This document shows positions 1-14,156 of a DNA stretch of 64,000 nucleotides, piece after piece. Every line of letters begins with the position of its first letter. The first letter of the stretch is position 1. A program made the translations under genes and the position numbers. Origin of the DNA: Lepidurus packardi. Taxonomy: Eukaryota; Arthropoda; Branchiopoda; Notostraca; Triopsidae. The DNA is taken from the NCBI GenBank assembly GCA_023053545.1, contig JAKZAN010000005.1, positions 3,100,001 to 3,164,000 on the forward strand. Reading direction: 5' to 3'. Under the pieces are notes generated by a model, which was given only the letters and a program-made list of their open reading frames with translations, searched no databases and was not told the DNA's origin.

Positions 1-300
1 ACAAGTAAAGACATTTCCAAAAAAAAGATGGAAATGTATTTCATGGAAAGACGCGTCAAAATCGGCGATAGAAATTTAGGACAAGTAAAAACATGTCCAA
101 ATCAAATATAGCAAGTGATGACATGAAAATAAATGTCAAAATCGGCGATAGAAATTTAGGACAAGTAAAAACATGTCCAAATCAAATATAGCAAGTTATG
201 ACATGAAAATAAATGTCAAAATCGGCGATAGAAATTTAGGACATGGAAAATCGAAGATCTTTCATGTAATAACATCGAATTTCTATGATACAAAATCCAT
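1..300. repeat. 80-bp minisatellite
   Basis: A tandem repeat of period 80 bp. The segment beginning atcggcgatagaaatttagg occurs at 61, 141 and 221, and the 80 bp between copies are nearly identical (one G/T difference at gcaagtgatg versus gcaagttatg). The first ~60 bp are a diverged earlier copy, and a degenerate copy starting acatggaaaatcg follows 241. The array is cut by the window start, so its full length is unknown. There are no unique spacers, so it is not CRISPR-like. Confidence 0.9.
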
Positions 301-808
301 GGAATAAATGAACATGACAATCCAAAAACGATCCATGACTGACACCAAATTTCCATGAAATGACGTCAAAATTTTTACACGGGAATCTTACAGAATACAA
401 GCAATTTTTAGGCCAGTCATTTTTAGTTGATTACATACGAGTTACAGGACTAGTCGATATTATTTAAATGTTCGGTGAAGGTCCAAATTCTATCACCTTT
501 CATTAATATGCACTTTCCTAAGCACGCCCATTCGAATATTATAGTCTAAATTCGTGTCTGGACGCAAAGTCAAACAGAGTTAAATAGACAGTGACACCTA
601 TTGTGAATGCAGCAGACGACGATGCGATGCCACTTCGCCTGTCTTTAACAACACAAAGAAGAGCTCGAAATACAAACTGGATAACGTGTTTCCTTTTCAA
701 GTATTCTTTTTTTTAAATCATATACAAGTCTGACTACTTATACAAGTTTGTCGTGACGTTATAGTTTACAGTACACTTCATTTGCTAGCACGCTTCCTAC
801 AACTGCTT
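301..808. other. intergenic, nothing recognised
   Basis: AT-rich sequence between the minisatellite and the 3' end of the MICOS gene. It includes the probable 3' UTR of that minus-strand gene. I see no coding exon, tRNA or clear repeat here. Confidence 0.5.
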
Positions 809-2042
809 TCAAGCACGGGTAGTATAAAGCTCTCTATCTTCAGGACTTGCTTGTCCGATGTCGCCTTCAATTTTAGACTTTTGCTGGTTAATTTCGATAT
901 CTTTAATCATAATCTCGTCCTTGACTGGGCTGGGCATTTCAGTAAAAGCCGAAGCTGCCAAACCAGCAGCTGCTTCCGCGACGATTTTTTTCATTTCGGC
1001 CAAGGATACCTTCGAAGATTCTGAGTTTTCGGTCACCAAGTCCGCATCCTTGTGAGTTTCCCTTTCTACTAGTAAAGGCTCTTCGGCGGGTTTTCGGTCA
1101 AACTATTATCAGACATTAAATCATAGAGCAATTGCATGAAGACTAATATAGTTTTCTGGTTGCTTACTAAGCGGAAACCCCACAGCCAAACATCAGAAAC
1201 CATTTGGCTCATTCTTTCCCAGGCATCGCCATTATAATTCCCTTCTTTAGTAATCCAGTTAGGAATTGAAGGTTTTTTGGGCTCTTTTGGTTCGCTTGGC
1301 TCACCCACTTACAAAAATAGAAATGGAAATATACGAATAGTTGAAAATATAATAGCTAACCTCCTTTAATGAAGTGATACGAAATAAATCCGGCTTTCTG
1401 CACTGATAAAGCTGCCGCTTTGCCCAATACAACCGCTTCTTGAGGGTAGAATAAGGAGGCTATCGCTGAACATGAACACCAGTTATCCAAAAAAACTCCT
1501 TAATTTAAAAATACAAAAAGTACCAGCTGTGCCCGCCGAGGTGTACAAGAGCTTCCTGAAAAAACCGCGCCTACGAACCAAAATCAGGCCAGTCATACCA
1601 CCTACAGCAATTACGCTCCATCTTGCAATGACATTGGATTCATCTCGAAGGTAATAGATGCTTTCTAAAAGTATAGGCTTGAAGGGAAAGAATTAGCAAG
1701 AAATTTTACTCTTCACCTTTCGTATGCGCCCGACCTGTTTCATAAATACGGATGGCTTTTTCGTACACAGGCGTATATTCGTCAATGAGTCCACTTAATG
1801 TCTGCCTCAAAGTAGAAACCCTTTGCTCCAGACCACACGGAGGCTCCATATAGCAGGTATAGCTAAGTCATAACAAAAAATGGTAAATGGCAAACTCTAT
1901 TTTAGTTTAGTTACTCGTTCAGAGCATCGTATACGGGCAAATCTGAAATTTGAACTAAACTTTTGTTATGTTCAGACTTCGCTCTCGTTGTATCAGAGCT
2001 TCCAGCAAGGCCAGCAGGAGCAATTCCAAAGAAGGACTGCAT
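809..2042 (-). CDS. MICOS complex subunit, MIC26/MIC27 (APOO/APOOL) family
   Basis: Probable inner-mitochondrial-membrane protein of the MICOS complex, which shapes crista junctions. Coding exons on the minus strand: 2042-1915, 1862-1710, 1660-1524, 1465-1361, 1307-1168 and 1102-809, giving 318 aa with all phases consistent. The N-terminus is MQSFFGIAPAGLAGSSDTT. A middle segment (VIAVGGMTGLILVRRRG, then the spliced AIASLFYPQEAVVLGKAA) matches the family hallmark of a glycine-rich membrane hairpin followed by SLYYPQQA-like residues. An upstream region with YMEPPCGLEQRVSTLRQTLS and VYEKAIRIYETG fits the conserved amphipathic part. The C-terminal ~100 residues are charged and unlike the human proteins, so the tail is lineage-specific. 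The gene is head-to-head with SSR2, and the ~300-bp gap suggests a shared promoter region. I cannot tell whether it is the MIC26 or the MIC27 orthologue. Confidence 0.82.
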
Positions 2043-2867
2043 GCTTTCCAAATTCTATAAAACGGGAAAATATAATTAAAATTACTTTCCTAACCTATGC
2101 GAAACGCTCAAGAAAGTATCATATACCATGAACTGGAGACCAAAAAAGATAAGTACAACAACATAAACAAATGGGTATCGATAAAAGCGCGGTGTCAAAG
2201 TATGGAACATATGTTAAATTATTTAAAATATGTTAATGTACTAAGCTAACTTTAAATTCCATTTATGGTAAATTTGATTTAGTTATTTTAGGCTAGTATA
2301 TTTCAATATTTATTGTGTCTTTAAATATTATTTGTAAAATTCAGCGTACAATTTCTCTTAGATACAGTTTCGCACTTTACTTCGTTTCGACTGGCTTCGC
2401 TCGCGCACCAGGATCATTTAGAGTTTTACACATTCGCGTTTCGGATTTGAAGGCGTTGCACATCGGGCTACCAACTCCTCCGGTAAGTACCAATCTAATT
2501 TGACTGCCAGAAAGCTCCACGAACTAGGCGATAGGTGCCGTATGTAGTCTCATGACGTGGCTTGGTTCATCACTTTCCCCACTAGGATCGGGACTGTCTT
2601 TCCATTGCGAGTTAAGTGAAGTTCGGCCGGCGAAGTTTTTCGTAAATAAAGTACTAGCAGAATATAAACTCCATTTAGATTAAAGTAAGGTCTAGTTTGT
2701 CTCGTAAATATTAATAGTTTGCGAGTATATGTTTGAATTTGAATATGGTATGTCAGTTTTATATAGTTATGTTGTATGCTTTTTTGAGCATACGACGAAA
2801 TCTGCATTATAACACTGAACGATCAAGCTGTTAGTTACCGCCTGTTCTAATTTTTCTTATGTTTAGG
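2043..2867. promoter_or_regulatory. divergent promoter region and SSR2 5' UTR with intron
   Basis: The region between the MICOS start codon (minus strand) and the SSR2 start codon (plus strand). A good donor (ctccg|gtaagtac, intron from 2483) and an acceptor (ttatgtttag|g, ending 2866) sit directly before the SSR2 ATG, so SSR2 very probably has a non-coding first exon ending at 2482 and a 384-bp 5' UTR intron. That leaves roughly 300 bp for a bidirectional promoter. I see no convincing TATA box placement. Confidence 0.55.
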
Positions 2868-3595
2868 ATGGAACGTTGTTGGTACTTGTTGTTTGCCTCC
2901 CTGGCCTTAGCTTTGCCATTCTGCACAGGTGCTGATGAAGAAGGTTCCGCGCGCCTTGTGCTCTCCAAGCAAATTCTCAACAAATACTTGGTTGAGGGAA
3001 TGGATGTTGTGATCAAGTAAAACACATTCGTCGTTCTACTCTTCCAAGCTAATTAGTTTATTTGCTCTTGTTTTCTAGGTATTCTTTGTACAATGTCGGT
3101 ACCAGTGCAGCATTGAATGTTCAGCTTCAAGACAACAGTTTCTTACCTGAAGACTTCGTCATTGTCGGAGGCAGCGCAAAAGTCTCTATTGATCGCATTC
3201 CACCGGGCTCAAACGTTACTCATGTCACGGTTATCCGACCTTTGAAATACGGTTATTTCAACTTCACGGCTGCCGAAGTTTCGTACTTGCCGTCCGAAGA
3301 TGCTTCTGAGCCTCAAATCGGATACACAAGTGAGCCTGGCCAAGGAGCTATTGTGCCTTTCAGGGAATTCGACAAGAAATTCTCCGCCCATATGGTATTA
3401 TTAATCATTCGTCGCAAATTTTAGGCTCAATTAACGTATCTTTTGGTTTAGTTGGACTGGATTGCTTTCGCCGTAATGACACTGCCTTCTCTTGGCATTC
3501 CCTTTATGCTCTGGCTCTCCAGTAAATCCAAATATGACGCTGTGTTGATCCAGAAGAAGGAAAAGGGTTCCAAGAAAGATGAGAAAGAAAATTAA
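2868..3595 (+). CDS. SSR2: translocon-associated protein subunit beta (TRAP-beta)
   Basis: A single-pass ER membrane subunit of the TRAP complex that sits beside the Sec61 channel and helps translocation and folding of secretory proteins. Exons 2868-3016, 3079-3394 and 3452-3595 give 202 aa. An N-terminal signal peptide ([17 protein letters not shown]) is followed by the lumenal domain ([38 protein letters not shown], with N-glycosylation sequons NVT and NFT). The C-terminal anchor is [18 protein letters not shown], followed by a short lysine-rich cytosolic tail. This is close to human SSR2 throughout. The ATG lies one base after a splice acceptor, which supports this start. A polyadenylation signal aataaa lies at about 3692. 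RINT1 follows 360 bp downstream on the same strand. Confidence 0.95.
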
Positions 3596-3956
3596 TCCAT
3601 TTGTTGAATTTTGCTCTCATAAGTTCTTAACTTTTCTTTGGGGGTGGGGTGGACGACGAAGTGCATTGTGTATGCTTGAGTGAGAGAAAGAGAATAAACC
3701 ACTTTTAAAAAAGATACAACTATCTTTAATGATTTTAATTTATTTTAGCTTGTTTTTTTTATTTTGCTTACACGGGAGAAATAGTCTGGATAGCAGCTCT
3801 AAAATTTACTAGACTTCAAAACGTTCATCACGAATTCCAAAAGCGGCGGACCAATCCGGAATTTTTGTCAGCCGAAAAATACCGCCCAGAGGTGTGCTTG
3901 TTTTGATTTTCTAGTTGTTTTCATGCATGTTTCATGTCGGTTTAAAAGTCTTGGCA

Positions 3957-6908
<2,952 letters not shown>

Positions 6909-7223
6909 AAGGGCTACATTTATAATTTTGGCCGGCTTGTTTTAGGCTTTTGGCCTATTGCGAAGTCACTTATGGGAGCAAACTGTATAAAAATTGGCTT
7001 AAATAAAAATGGTTGTACACTCATTTGAACCCACATGACAGCTCCTTATAGAAAAAAAACAATAAATTAGCTATTGAGCATCACAGCAACATACCTTTTC
7101 CCCAGGTTTTCCCCACCCAAAAATCTCAATGCACTTTGTTAACCTTTACCACAAGTTTGGTGTTTTTGTTCTTGATTAGTTATTTGTGCTGTTAGTCACT
7201 ATGAATGAAACCGCGTCAGACTT
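6909..7223. other. shared 3' flank of RINT1 and the mucin gene
   Basis: A convergent intergenic stretch of 315 bp that holds the RINT1 polyadenylation signal near 7002 and, on the other strand, the mucin 3' UTR. No other feature is visible. Confidence 0.5.
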
Positions 7224-9777
7224 CTACGAAAACGAAGGGAAGTAAAAGTTGTCAATGGAAGAGAAGAAACGATCCAAGTCGTGTTCCTTGACTTGAATGG
7301 TGTCCTCCAAAGCAATATGGTATAAAGGTCCGTTAATACCGGTCCTGCTAGGTATTCGATCACAGGGTTGTAAAGTTCCGAGCTTCTCGCACCTTTGCGT
7401 TTCAGTCGAAAAGCCGTAATTGGTCGGACAACGATAAAGTAGCCCTAGGTTTGTAATAATACAATTGTGAAAGATACACTAAAAAAAGATAGTTAGTTAT
7501 TTTACCCTTGAGAACCCCTTCTTGCACTTCCACGCATCGGTAGAAGCGGATGCAGTCTAACTCGTAAGGGTAGTGACCTGGTGCGGGACACTGAAATAAG
7601 CTTCCAGGAGCAACCTATCGTAAATCCCGAACAAAAAAAGGATAAGCTTACCTTTTACGGACATATGGAACTTTTTAGGTAATTTACCATGAAGGCGGGT
7701 TTGGTACTGGTCGTTGACACTTGGGTCGTAACTTCGGTTGTTGGAACTGATTGTGTGGAAGTTGAGGTGGTCTCTGTTGGCAGGATTGCACCTAAGGAAG
7801 GCACGATAGGCTCTATGTAAGATGGTATGGCGGTTGTAATTTGTCCTTCGGTTGAGGATTGCTCAGTAGAAGATTGCTGAGATAATGGCTGTTCAGTCGA
7901 TGACTGGTCAGTCGAGGATTGTTCAGTCGATGACTGCTGAGTCGAGGATTGTTCGGTAGAGGATTGTTGGGTCGAGGATTGTTCAATCGATGACTGCTCA
8001 GTAGAAGATTGTTGGTTCGAGGATTGGGTAGTCGATGACTCTTCAGTTGAAGATTGCTCCGTTGTAGGCATAGGCATCACCATTACGGGTGGAGCCAAAC
8101 AAGGAACAGTCAATTCTTCAAAATGAGACACATTTAGATTGAAATCTCTCAGAAAATACAGTGAAAAAATGACCAACATTTAAACAATAAAAGAAAACAA
8201 ACCTGGAGCTGTGCACTGCTTGGTTACCTCGTCAAAGACTTGCCCATCGGGGCACGAGAGCGTGATAATGTTCGTAGCGCTCGCGTCTCCTTCTGAGGTA
8301 CATTGGTAGTATCTTTGGCAATTCAACGGGTGACGGTGATAACTCGGGGTTTTGGTAGCGCAGGACAACGTAAAGAAGATGTTCATTTCAGGAGGGATTT
8401 GAGGTGTGACAGGGACAAAACAGGGTGGTGGAGTTACGAAAGTAATGTTGGAGGGACGTGGTGATGTCGTCGTAGTAATAACCGAAAGCGTAGGTTCAGT
8501 TTGGGAAGATGACTCGGTGACGACCTCCGCAACTGTGGTTGGAGATGTAGTCTGGGGCGATTCGGAAGTAGTAGGCGTTTGAGGTGTTTCCGATGGACTT
8601 TCCGTAATTGACGACTGCGTTACGTCTGGGGTAGATTCAGAGGAAGGAGAAGATTGAGACGGTGTAGTAACTGGTCCAAGAGTTGTAGTAGTGGTCAACT
8701 CTGACGACGTGACCGGGCTTTGAGACGCAGTGGTAACGTCAGGTACATTTGCGGAAGGTGCCGTGGTAGGAGGTGAAGTACTAGAGCTGGTTATCGAACT
8801 TGGTTCGGAAGTTGTAGATGAGGGAATGTTTGGCTGAGAGGTTATCATATTAGTGGATGGAGTTTCGGGTTGAAGAGTGGTGGATGTAGTAGTATCGGGT
8901 TGGGTTGTGACTGGAGCTGCCGTGGATGGTGTGGCAATAGGTGGTGAAAAAGATATCGATGGCAAGGTGGTACTACTCACAGTAGTGGTCGATGCAGTAG
9001 TGGTCGATGCAGTAGTGGTCGATGCAGTAGTGGTCGATGCAGTAGTGGTCGATGCAGTAGTGGTAGATGCAGTAGTGGTAGTGGTCGATGGAGGAGTTAC
9101 TGATGTACTAGGAGTAGACTCGGTTGACTCCGAAATTAAATTTGCAGCTGCCGCAGTTGTAGTAGTCGGTGGGGACGTAAAACATGGTGGAATCCACGTA
9201 GTCGTCGAGGTTACGCTGTCGGGTGTGATTGGACTTGAAGGAGTTTCCGTCGTTGTTGTGGGTGACGTTAGAGGTACGGCTGTGGTTGTAGTCGTTGGAG
9301 GAGTTGTCATTGGTGTTGTCGTAGGAGTCGTCGTAGTACTACTCACTACGGTAACACAATCCGGTCTTGGTACAATGGCGGACGGAAAGTTACAAATGTC
9401 TAAACGATCATCAAAAATCGTCCCCGCAGCGCAATCGAAAACTTTTATGGTCCATTTTCCGTTTGGAGAAAGTTGGTCGTAACAGCGGTAGAAGCGCGTA
9501 CAATCGCCCGGGAATGGAAAAGATCCAGTTTCGGGACAATGTAAATCTTGCGGAGCCACTGTACGCACTAATCATAGTAATAAAATAAAATAAAAAAATC
9601 AGTAACTCCAGAAAGATATCGAATATTTTTTTAATAAAAATAAGCGAAGGACTTACTATCTAAAGGCGACAAGAAAAAATGCATACCATCTTGTTGCAAC
9701 ATATTTAATGGGGACGCTTGGGTAAACACTATAATCCCCAATAAGATCAAACACCGAAAACTTCCATACCACTCCAT
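7224..9777 (-). CDS. secreted chitin-binding mucin (peritrophin-A/CBM14 type)
   Basis: A predicted extracellular protein of the peritrophic matrix or cuticle that binds chitin. Exons 9777-9657, 9567-8203, 8115-7688, 7590-7506 and 7444-7224 give 739 aa. A signal peptide (CLILLGIIVFTQASP) is encoded by exon 1. Three cysteine-rich CBM14-like domains follow. The first begins HCPETGSFPFPGDCTRFYRC, the second contains HPLNCQRYYQC and LSCPDGQVFDEVTKQC, and the third is CPAPGHYPYELDCIRFYRC continuing with LLYRCPTNYGFSTETQRC. Between domains 1 and 2 lies a ~300-residue Thr/Ser/Pro mucin region with a five-residue repeat. Between domains 2 and 3 is a QSSTE repeat tract. Both Ser/Thr regions should be heavily O-glycosylated. 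The architecture is typical of arthropod peritrophins; the exact orthologue is not assignable. Confidence 0.9.
7850..8075 (-). repeat. coding repeat QSSTE/QSSTQ in the mucin
   Basis: Within mucin exon 3, about 14 imperfect copies of a 15-bp unit encode QSSTE or QSSTQ variants. The unit is easily seen on the plus strand as recurring gtcgaggattgttc or gtagaagattgctg. It is a length-variable Ser/Thr tract and a candidate microsatellite-like polymorphism. Confidence 0.85.
8984..9095 (-). repeat. 15-bp coding repeat (ASTTT) in the mucin
   Basis: Six to seven nearly perfect copies of a 15-bp unit (plus strand gtagtggtcgatgca) encode ASTTT repeats inside the mucin's large Thr-rich domain. The last two copies differ by c-to-a. 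Such purity implies recent expansion or homogenisation. Confidence 0.9.
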
Positions 9778-12700
9778 GATATATGGCTCTTTTCGTTACT
9801 TCGAAAACCTATTTCTAACGACGGTTCTCGCCGGATAGTTCTACCTCAACTGAATGCCGATCATCCTTCGTTATGGCGTATTATAGGCATCCGATGGGGC
9901 AAACTTTAGCGGACAAATCGCCCTTAGGATACAAGACGTTACCTTCTGCATCACCGTGTATGCGTATCCTCGTAGCGGTCGGTTGCGCCTTCTTCGGTAC
10001 AGTATTCATCAAAACGGTCTACATCGTTGGGGTCGGTCCGTCCTCCCCATATTAGCCAATCACATAAAACAGACATCCAGCCAGGCTATTTTTTTCTTTA
10101 TTTTATTTTCTCCTTCTTTCAAATGCAATTATCATGTTAATGAGTATACCTTGCCAAAAACAGCGGTGAACGAACGGGACAAAAGACGCCTCTTGTTTTC
10201 TGTAGGATTTCTCTCAAACGATCCCTCTTTCAGATTTTCTTCACCTTGACCATGAAGTTAGACCAATTCTTACATGAAGTACCACAGTTCCATGTATGGG
10301 GACATACTTTACTCCCACGATATTAGCTCCTGGCATGGATTACTTTGTTTCCGGGTCGGGCCGTATACGCAGGCAGACGAGCATTAGCGTGCAACAGAGG
10401 GTGTAAAGCAGTAAAAAAATTCGTCCGGCCTTGAACCTACAGCCGAGACTGTTGCTAGTGAATTGAACGGACACAAAAGCCTGCAGACCAGCAGTAATTC
10501 TTTTGAATAATGGCAATCTGCCCGAAAACGATCCTCTATGAAAACACTTCATAAGTGTAGGAAAAGCTCGTGAGTTATAGCCTTAAGTTTAAAAAGCATG
10601 ACTAAGCGAATTAACCTGATGGAGCTTTTTATCATTTTTCGGCCACCCATGATGCAGTGACCAGGGTCAAAATATATAGGGTCATTGCCAGCTTGTACAT
10701 GGTAATTTGCATCCATACAGGACTTTACATGTGATGCAGATTTTTCAATGCGGATACCGCTGTAATGACGCTATACTTTTAATTAGTTATGTATGCTAAT
10801 GAGAAGGTCGTCGCACGAAGTTGCTTAACGTTCTCAATATGCCATGGTCCGGCAACTTCAGAAAATAACGGGTTCCTTCACAGAAGGAGAAGCTTAGTAT
10901 GCCGGGACATATTCGGATTGTTGTTATGATTCAATCTCCCCGATACCTTCTTTCTGTAGGCCAGAGGACTCTTGCAAGAAAACCAGTCGATTTTGAACAA
11001 AAAGCCAAAAATAAACGCCAAAAAGAAAGCAAACTCGTTGTGCATGAGTAGCCAACTGGATCCTCAAATATGGCTACAATTGCTCTTACTGAGCAATTCG
11101 AGTTTGCTAGTTCTTGACAAGATCGATTAGACGCTATGCTAGTAACGCGGCATGTTTTTATCGAACATTTTACCGGTGATTCAAAAAAAAGAGCCAGAGC
11201 GAGGGAAAAACGAGGGACTGTCTGGATGCATTGCAAAAATAAAATCGAGTTACTTTTAAAATAAATACAAGTAATTTCTTCTTAAGGTTTTTAATTGACA
11301 CTTTTCTGCAAGGTGTGTTTATAATTATAAAAATTTGAGTAGAAGATCGCTTTTTAGTTCTGTATTTATATAGCAATAAATACAAAAGGTATACATCTTA
11401 CAACTTTTTGCAGTCAGTATGGCAGAACCACTATGTTAAAGACTCAATCTACCGTAATGGTGAATAGGCTACCACAGAAAAAATATTAAAAATTTTATTC
11501 AGAACTGGTTCGGGATCAACCTTGACCGTGAGGGTACGATGCCATCTGAAACGAAAACAATTCGTATTCCTAGAGGTTCAGCTCCCCGGTATTTCCTACC
11601 TCCTTAAAAAAATCAAGGCGCATTTATGTCGAAATACCGGAATGACGTGTACGACCCAGCAGGGGTCTCTTCCTCCTTCACAACGTTTTCCAAGAGACCT
11701 TACATCTTTTATAAGATCCTTATATAGATTCTAAACGGAATTTAGAGGAACCTGGAGTATAAAAAAGACATTTCTACACATATCGTGTGCTTGCAGAAAA
11801 CGACAATAAACAAAAATTCAAATGACAAATAGGCGAAAAAAGTTCCATCAATCTTAGGTTGTAATCCCCATGTAAAGGAAGATGCAATCAGAGAACGTAA
11901 CTGTAAACTAAAACAAGAACACATACACTGAACTCTTACAGGAGTGGTACCGGTAGGAGAGCCCAGTTTTAAAAGTGCTTCAGTTTAAAAGATCCCATAA
12001 AAAGCGACGAAAAAGGGCGAATACTGCACACCCGAGAAGTGGCATTATGCAGAAACAGTACAGCGGGTCAAAGTCCGTCCCTGGTATGCAGGTTTGCAGA
12101 CACCAGCTTTTTGCCTCGTTTTTTCTTCAATGCCTTTTCCTAAAGTCAAATGATATTTCTCAAAAGCGCAAAAAATTGTTAACCTCTGCGCTAATCCAAC
12201 GATATTTTCCAGAGTTATTTTCAAACGCCCCGCAAAGAGAGAAAAATTGATAAATATAAGTACATGTAGTTAATAGTTGATGAAGTATAGCGACCTTTCT
12301 CTTTCCTGACCTAAAGATTACCGAATGTTGACACTTTTACTATAAATAATGAGAAGAACGTGCTATGACAGCTTTCAACAGAGTTCTTCTTATGTTTTTC
12401 TGAAGAAAATAAAAAAATCCCGACTTGCTACCAACCTGCATGTTTAACGTACTATTCGGCTTCACGAATATGAGTTGCAAAGACACTTCTCACATTTTTG
12501 TCACGTCGCAAAACCTCTCTAGTGTTTCCTATAGTCACGATCTAGTCATCAAGATCCCACAATTCACGCACTGCGCCAAGGAAAAACGGAATACAATTTG
12601 ACATCATGTAAGATATAACATCCTAAGTGGCTTCTTTGTATGCAAATGCAACGTCAAGCGCAAATGGGAATATCTGCAAGTGTCAAAAGCAAAATAATGA

Positions 12701-14156
12701 ACAATAAAACTTCGTTGCGCTTTTTTCCTCCACCGGTTTCGCTTGAATGTGACAAACAAAAAAATATCGCCTCATAATTGCAGTATTATTTCAGACCGGT
12801 TAAAGCTACCGTATACCTTAGCTTCTGATGCGAAACAGTCACAGATGGCGCTGATGATTTTTGGTGTTTTGTGAAAGCCTTGCATAAGAATGTAAATTTT
12901 GTTTAAACATATAGCTAATTGCCGGCAAAGTTTTTGCGCTTGTTTTGCTTCTGAAAAGTACAACTTGTCATGATAGTTTGCTGTAGCAGAACAATGTCCC
13001 AAATTAAGTCGTCGAACTTTCGACAAGCTTTCTCGAAAACGGCTTGTCAGACTTAAAAGCAATCTAAAACAAAAATGTTTTTTTTTTAGCAGCTAGTGCA
13101 CAACGAACGGACAAATGTTTAGGTAACGTATTTCTCATAGTTGCAAACTTCAATTGCATATGGCTAATTTATTACTCACTGGATAAAAATTGCACTGCGT
13201 GTGCACTACCTGTTAGCAAGCTGAAGTTTACTGTCAAATATTTTTTTAATGAAATGTACTGGTTTTCTCAAAAAGTTGTTCTGAAATTTCCCATGCTAAC
13301 CGCCTATATCGAGCTAAGATATGCGGGAGCCTTAAACACCACTATTTACTATGCGAAACACGCTGACTCCTTACAAAGTAACGTTGGATTAAAAAAAAAC
13401 AGATTTGTTCCGAAACTGACCACACATGTACTTATAAAATTTGCTTTTGTTTTATTATTAAAAGCAGGAGAACAAACATGAAAAAAGGGTGCGTAATAGA
13501 TGGCTTGGAGGGAGAAAAGAATTGGGCAAGGGAGGATGAGGCCAGGCCAAAGGCACACGTACAGAAAAGCGGAGGTGCACAAAACCACGCCCATTTTTCT
13601 TTCTTTATTTCTAAGCAAAAAAAAATGTAAAAAAAAAAAACTTAGACAAAATTATTGACTATCATCCGCCTCTTTCAAATAGCTCATTAAAAAAAAGAAT
13701 GCAAATTACGTTAGCTAAGAGCGGCGGCGGGAAAGGCGACAAGGAATTACAAAAAACAAAAAAGGTAAAACACTTTTCTGACCCATCACCTATTTATGCA
13801 TTGCAAAATCTACGCGACTTTGACTTAAAGGGAAGAATAGGGAAGTCGTCTCAATTTTCTTTAAGGGTAAGCAAGAATATCATATTTTCTTTTAACAAAA
13901 GAATGTCAAGCCCCCTTAACCCTTCGTTTTCACAGTTGCGAACCACCATCGAACAAATTGTTCCCTTGCACGGAATGCATTCGGCACATATTCAGATCCA
14001 AACAACTTTTTTCCTTCTTTTAGCGGCAAGATTACAAGTACACAAAATTCTGCCTTTCCCGCCCGTCGGATTTTTTTTAAGAAAAAAAAGTAACAAAAGA
14101 AACTACTTCATATTTGCTGCATTGAAAAGAACTGCGAAAGTGCTGATTTTCGCCAA
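9778..14156. other. 4.4-kb intergenic region between mucin and Lgl
   Basis: I find no exon chain here. The first 300 bp (9870-10060) are GC-richer and open in several frames but have no family resemblance. A dispersed repeat lies at 12810-12996 (listed separately). Stretches near 13080 and 13610-13690 are A/T homopolymer-rich. On the minus strand the sequence near 13600 reads gaaataaag, a possible polyadenylation signal for Lgl. The rest looks like ordinary intergenic DNA. Confidence 0.45.
12810..12996 (+). repeat. dispersed repeat, copy A
   Basis: About 187 bp closely related to the reverse complement of 51566-51752. Shared blocks include tagctaattgccggcaaag, tgttttgcttctgaaaagta, tagtttgctgtagcag and aaagccttgc. 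Similarity stops at both ends (acaatg on the right). No protein domain or terminal inverted repeat is visible. It is probably a fragment of an unclassified transposon or SINE-like family. Confidence 0.75.

Noticed and set aside
1-300. CRISPR-like array
   Set aside because: Units are contiguous 80-bp copies with no unique spacers, in a eukaryotic genome.
8877-9482. 201-codon plus-strand open frame rich in Val/Asp
   Set aside because: It is the antisense shadow of the mucin's Thr/Ser codon repeats; its composition comes from the 15-bp repeat.
9870-10060. Possible coding remnant upstream of the mucin
   Set aside because: Several frames are open (one containing DAEGNVLYPKGDL), but frames conflict, no splice chain works and no family matches. 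It may be a GC-rich promoter segment.
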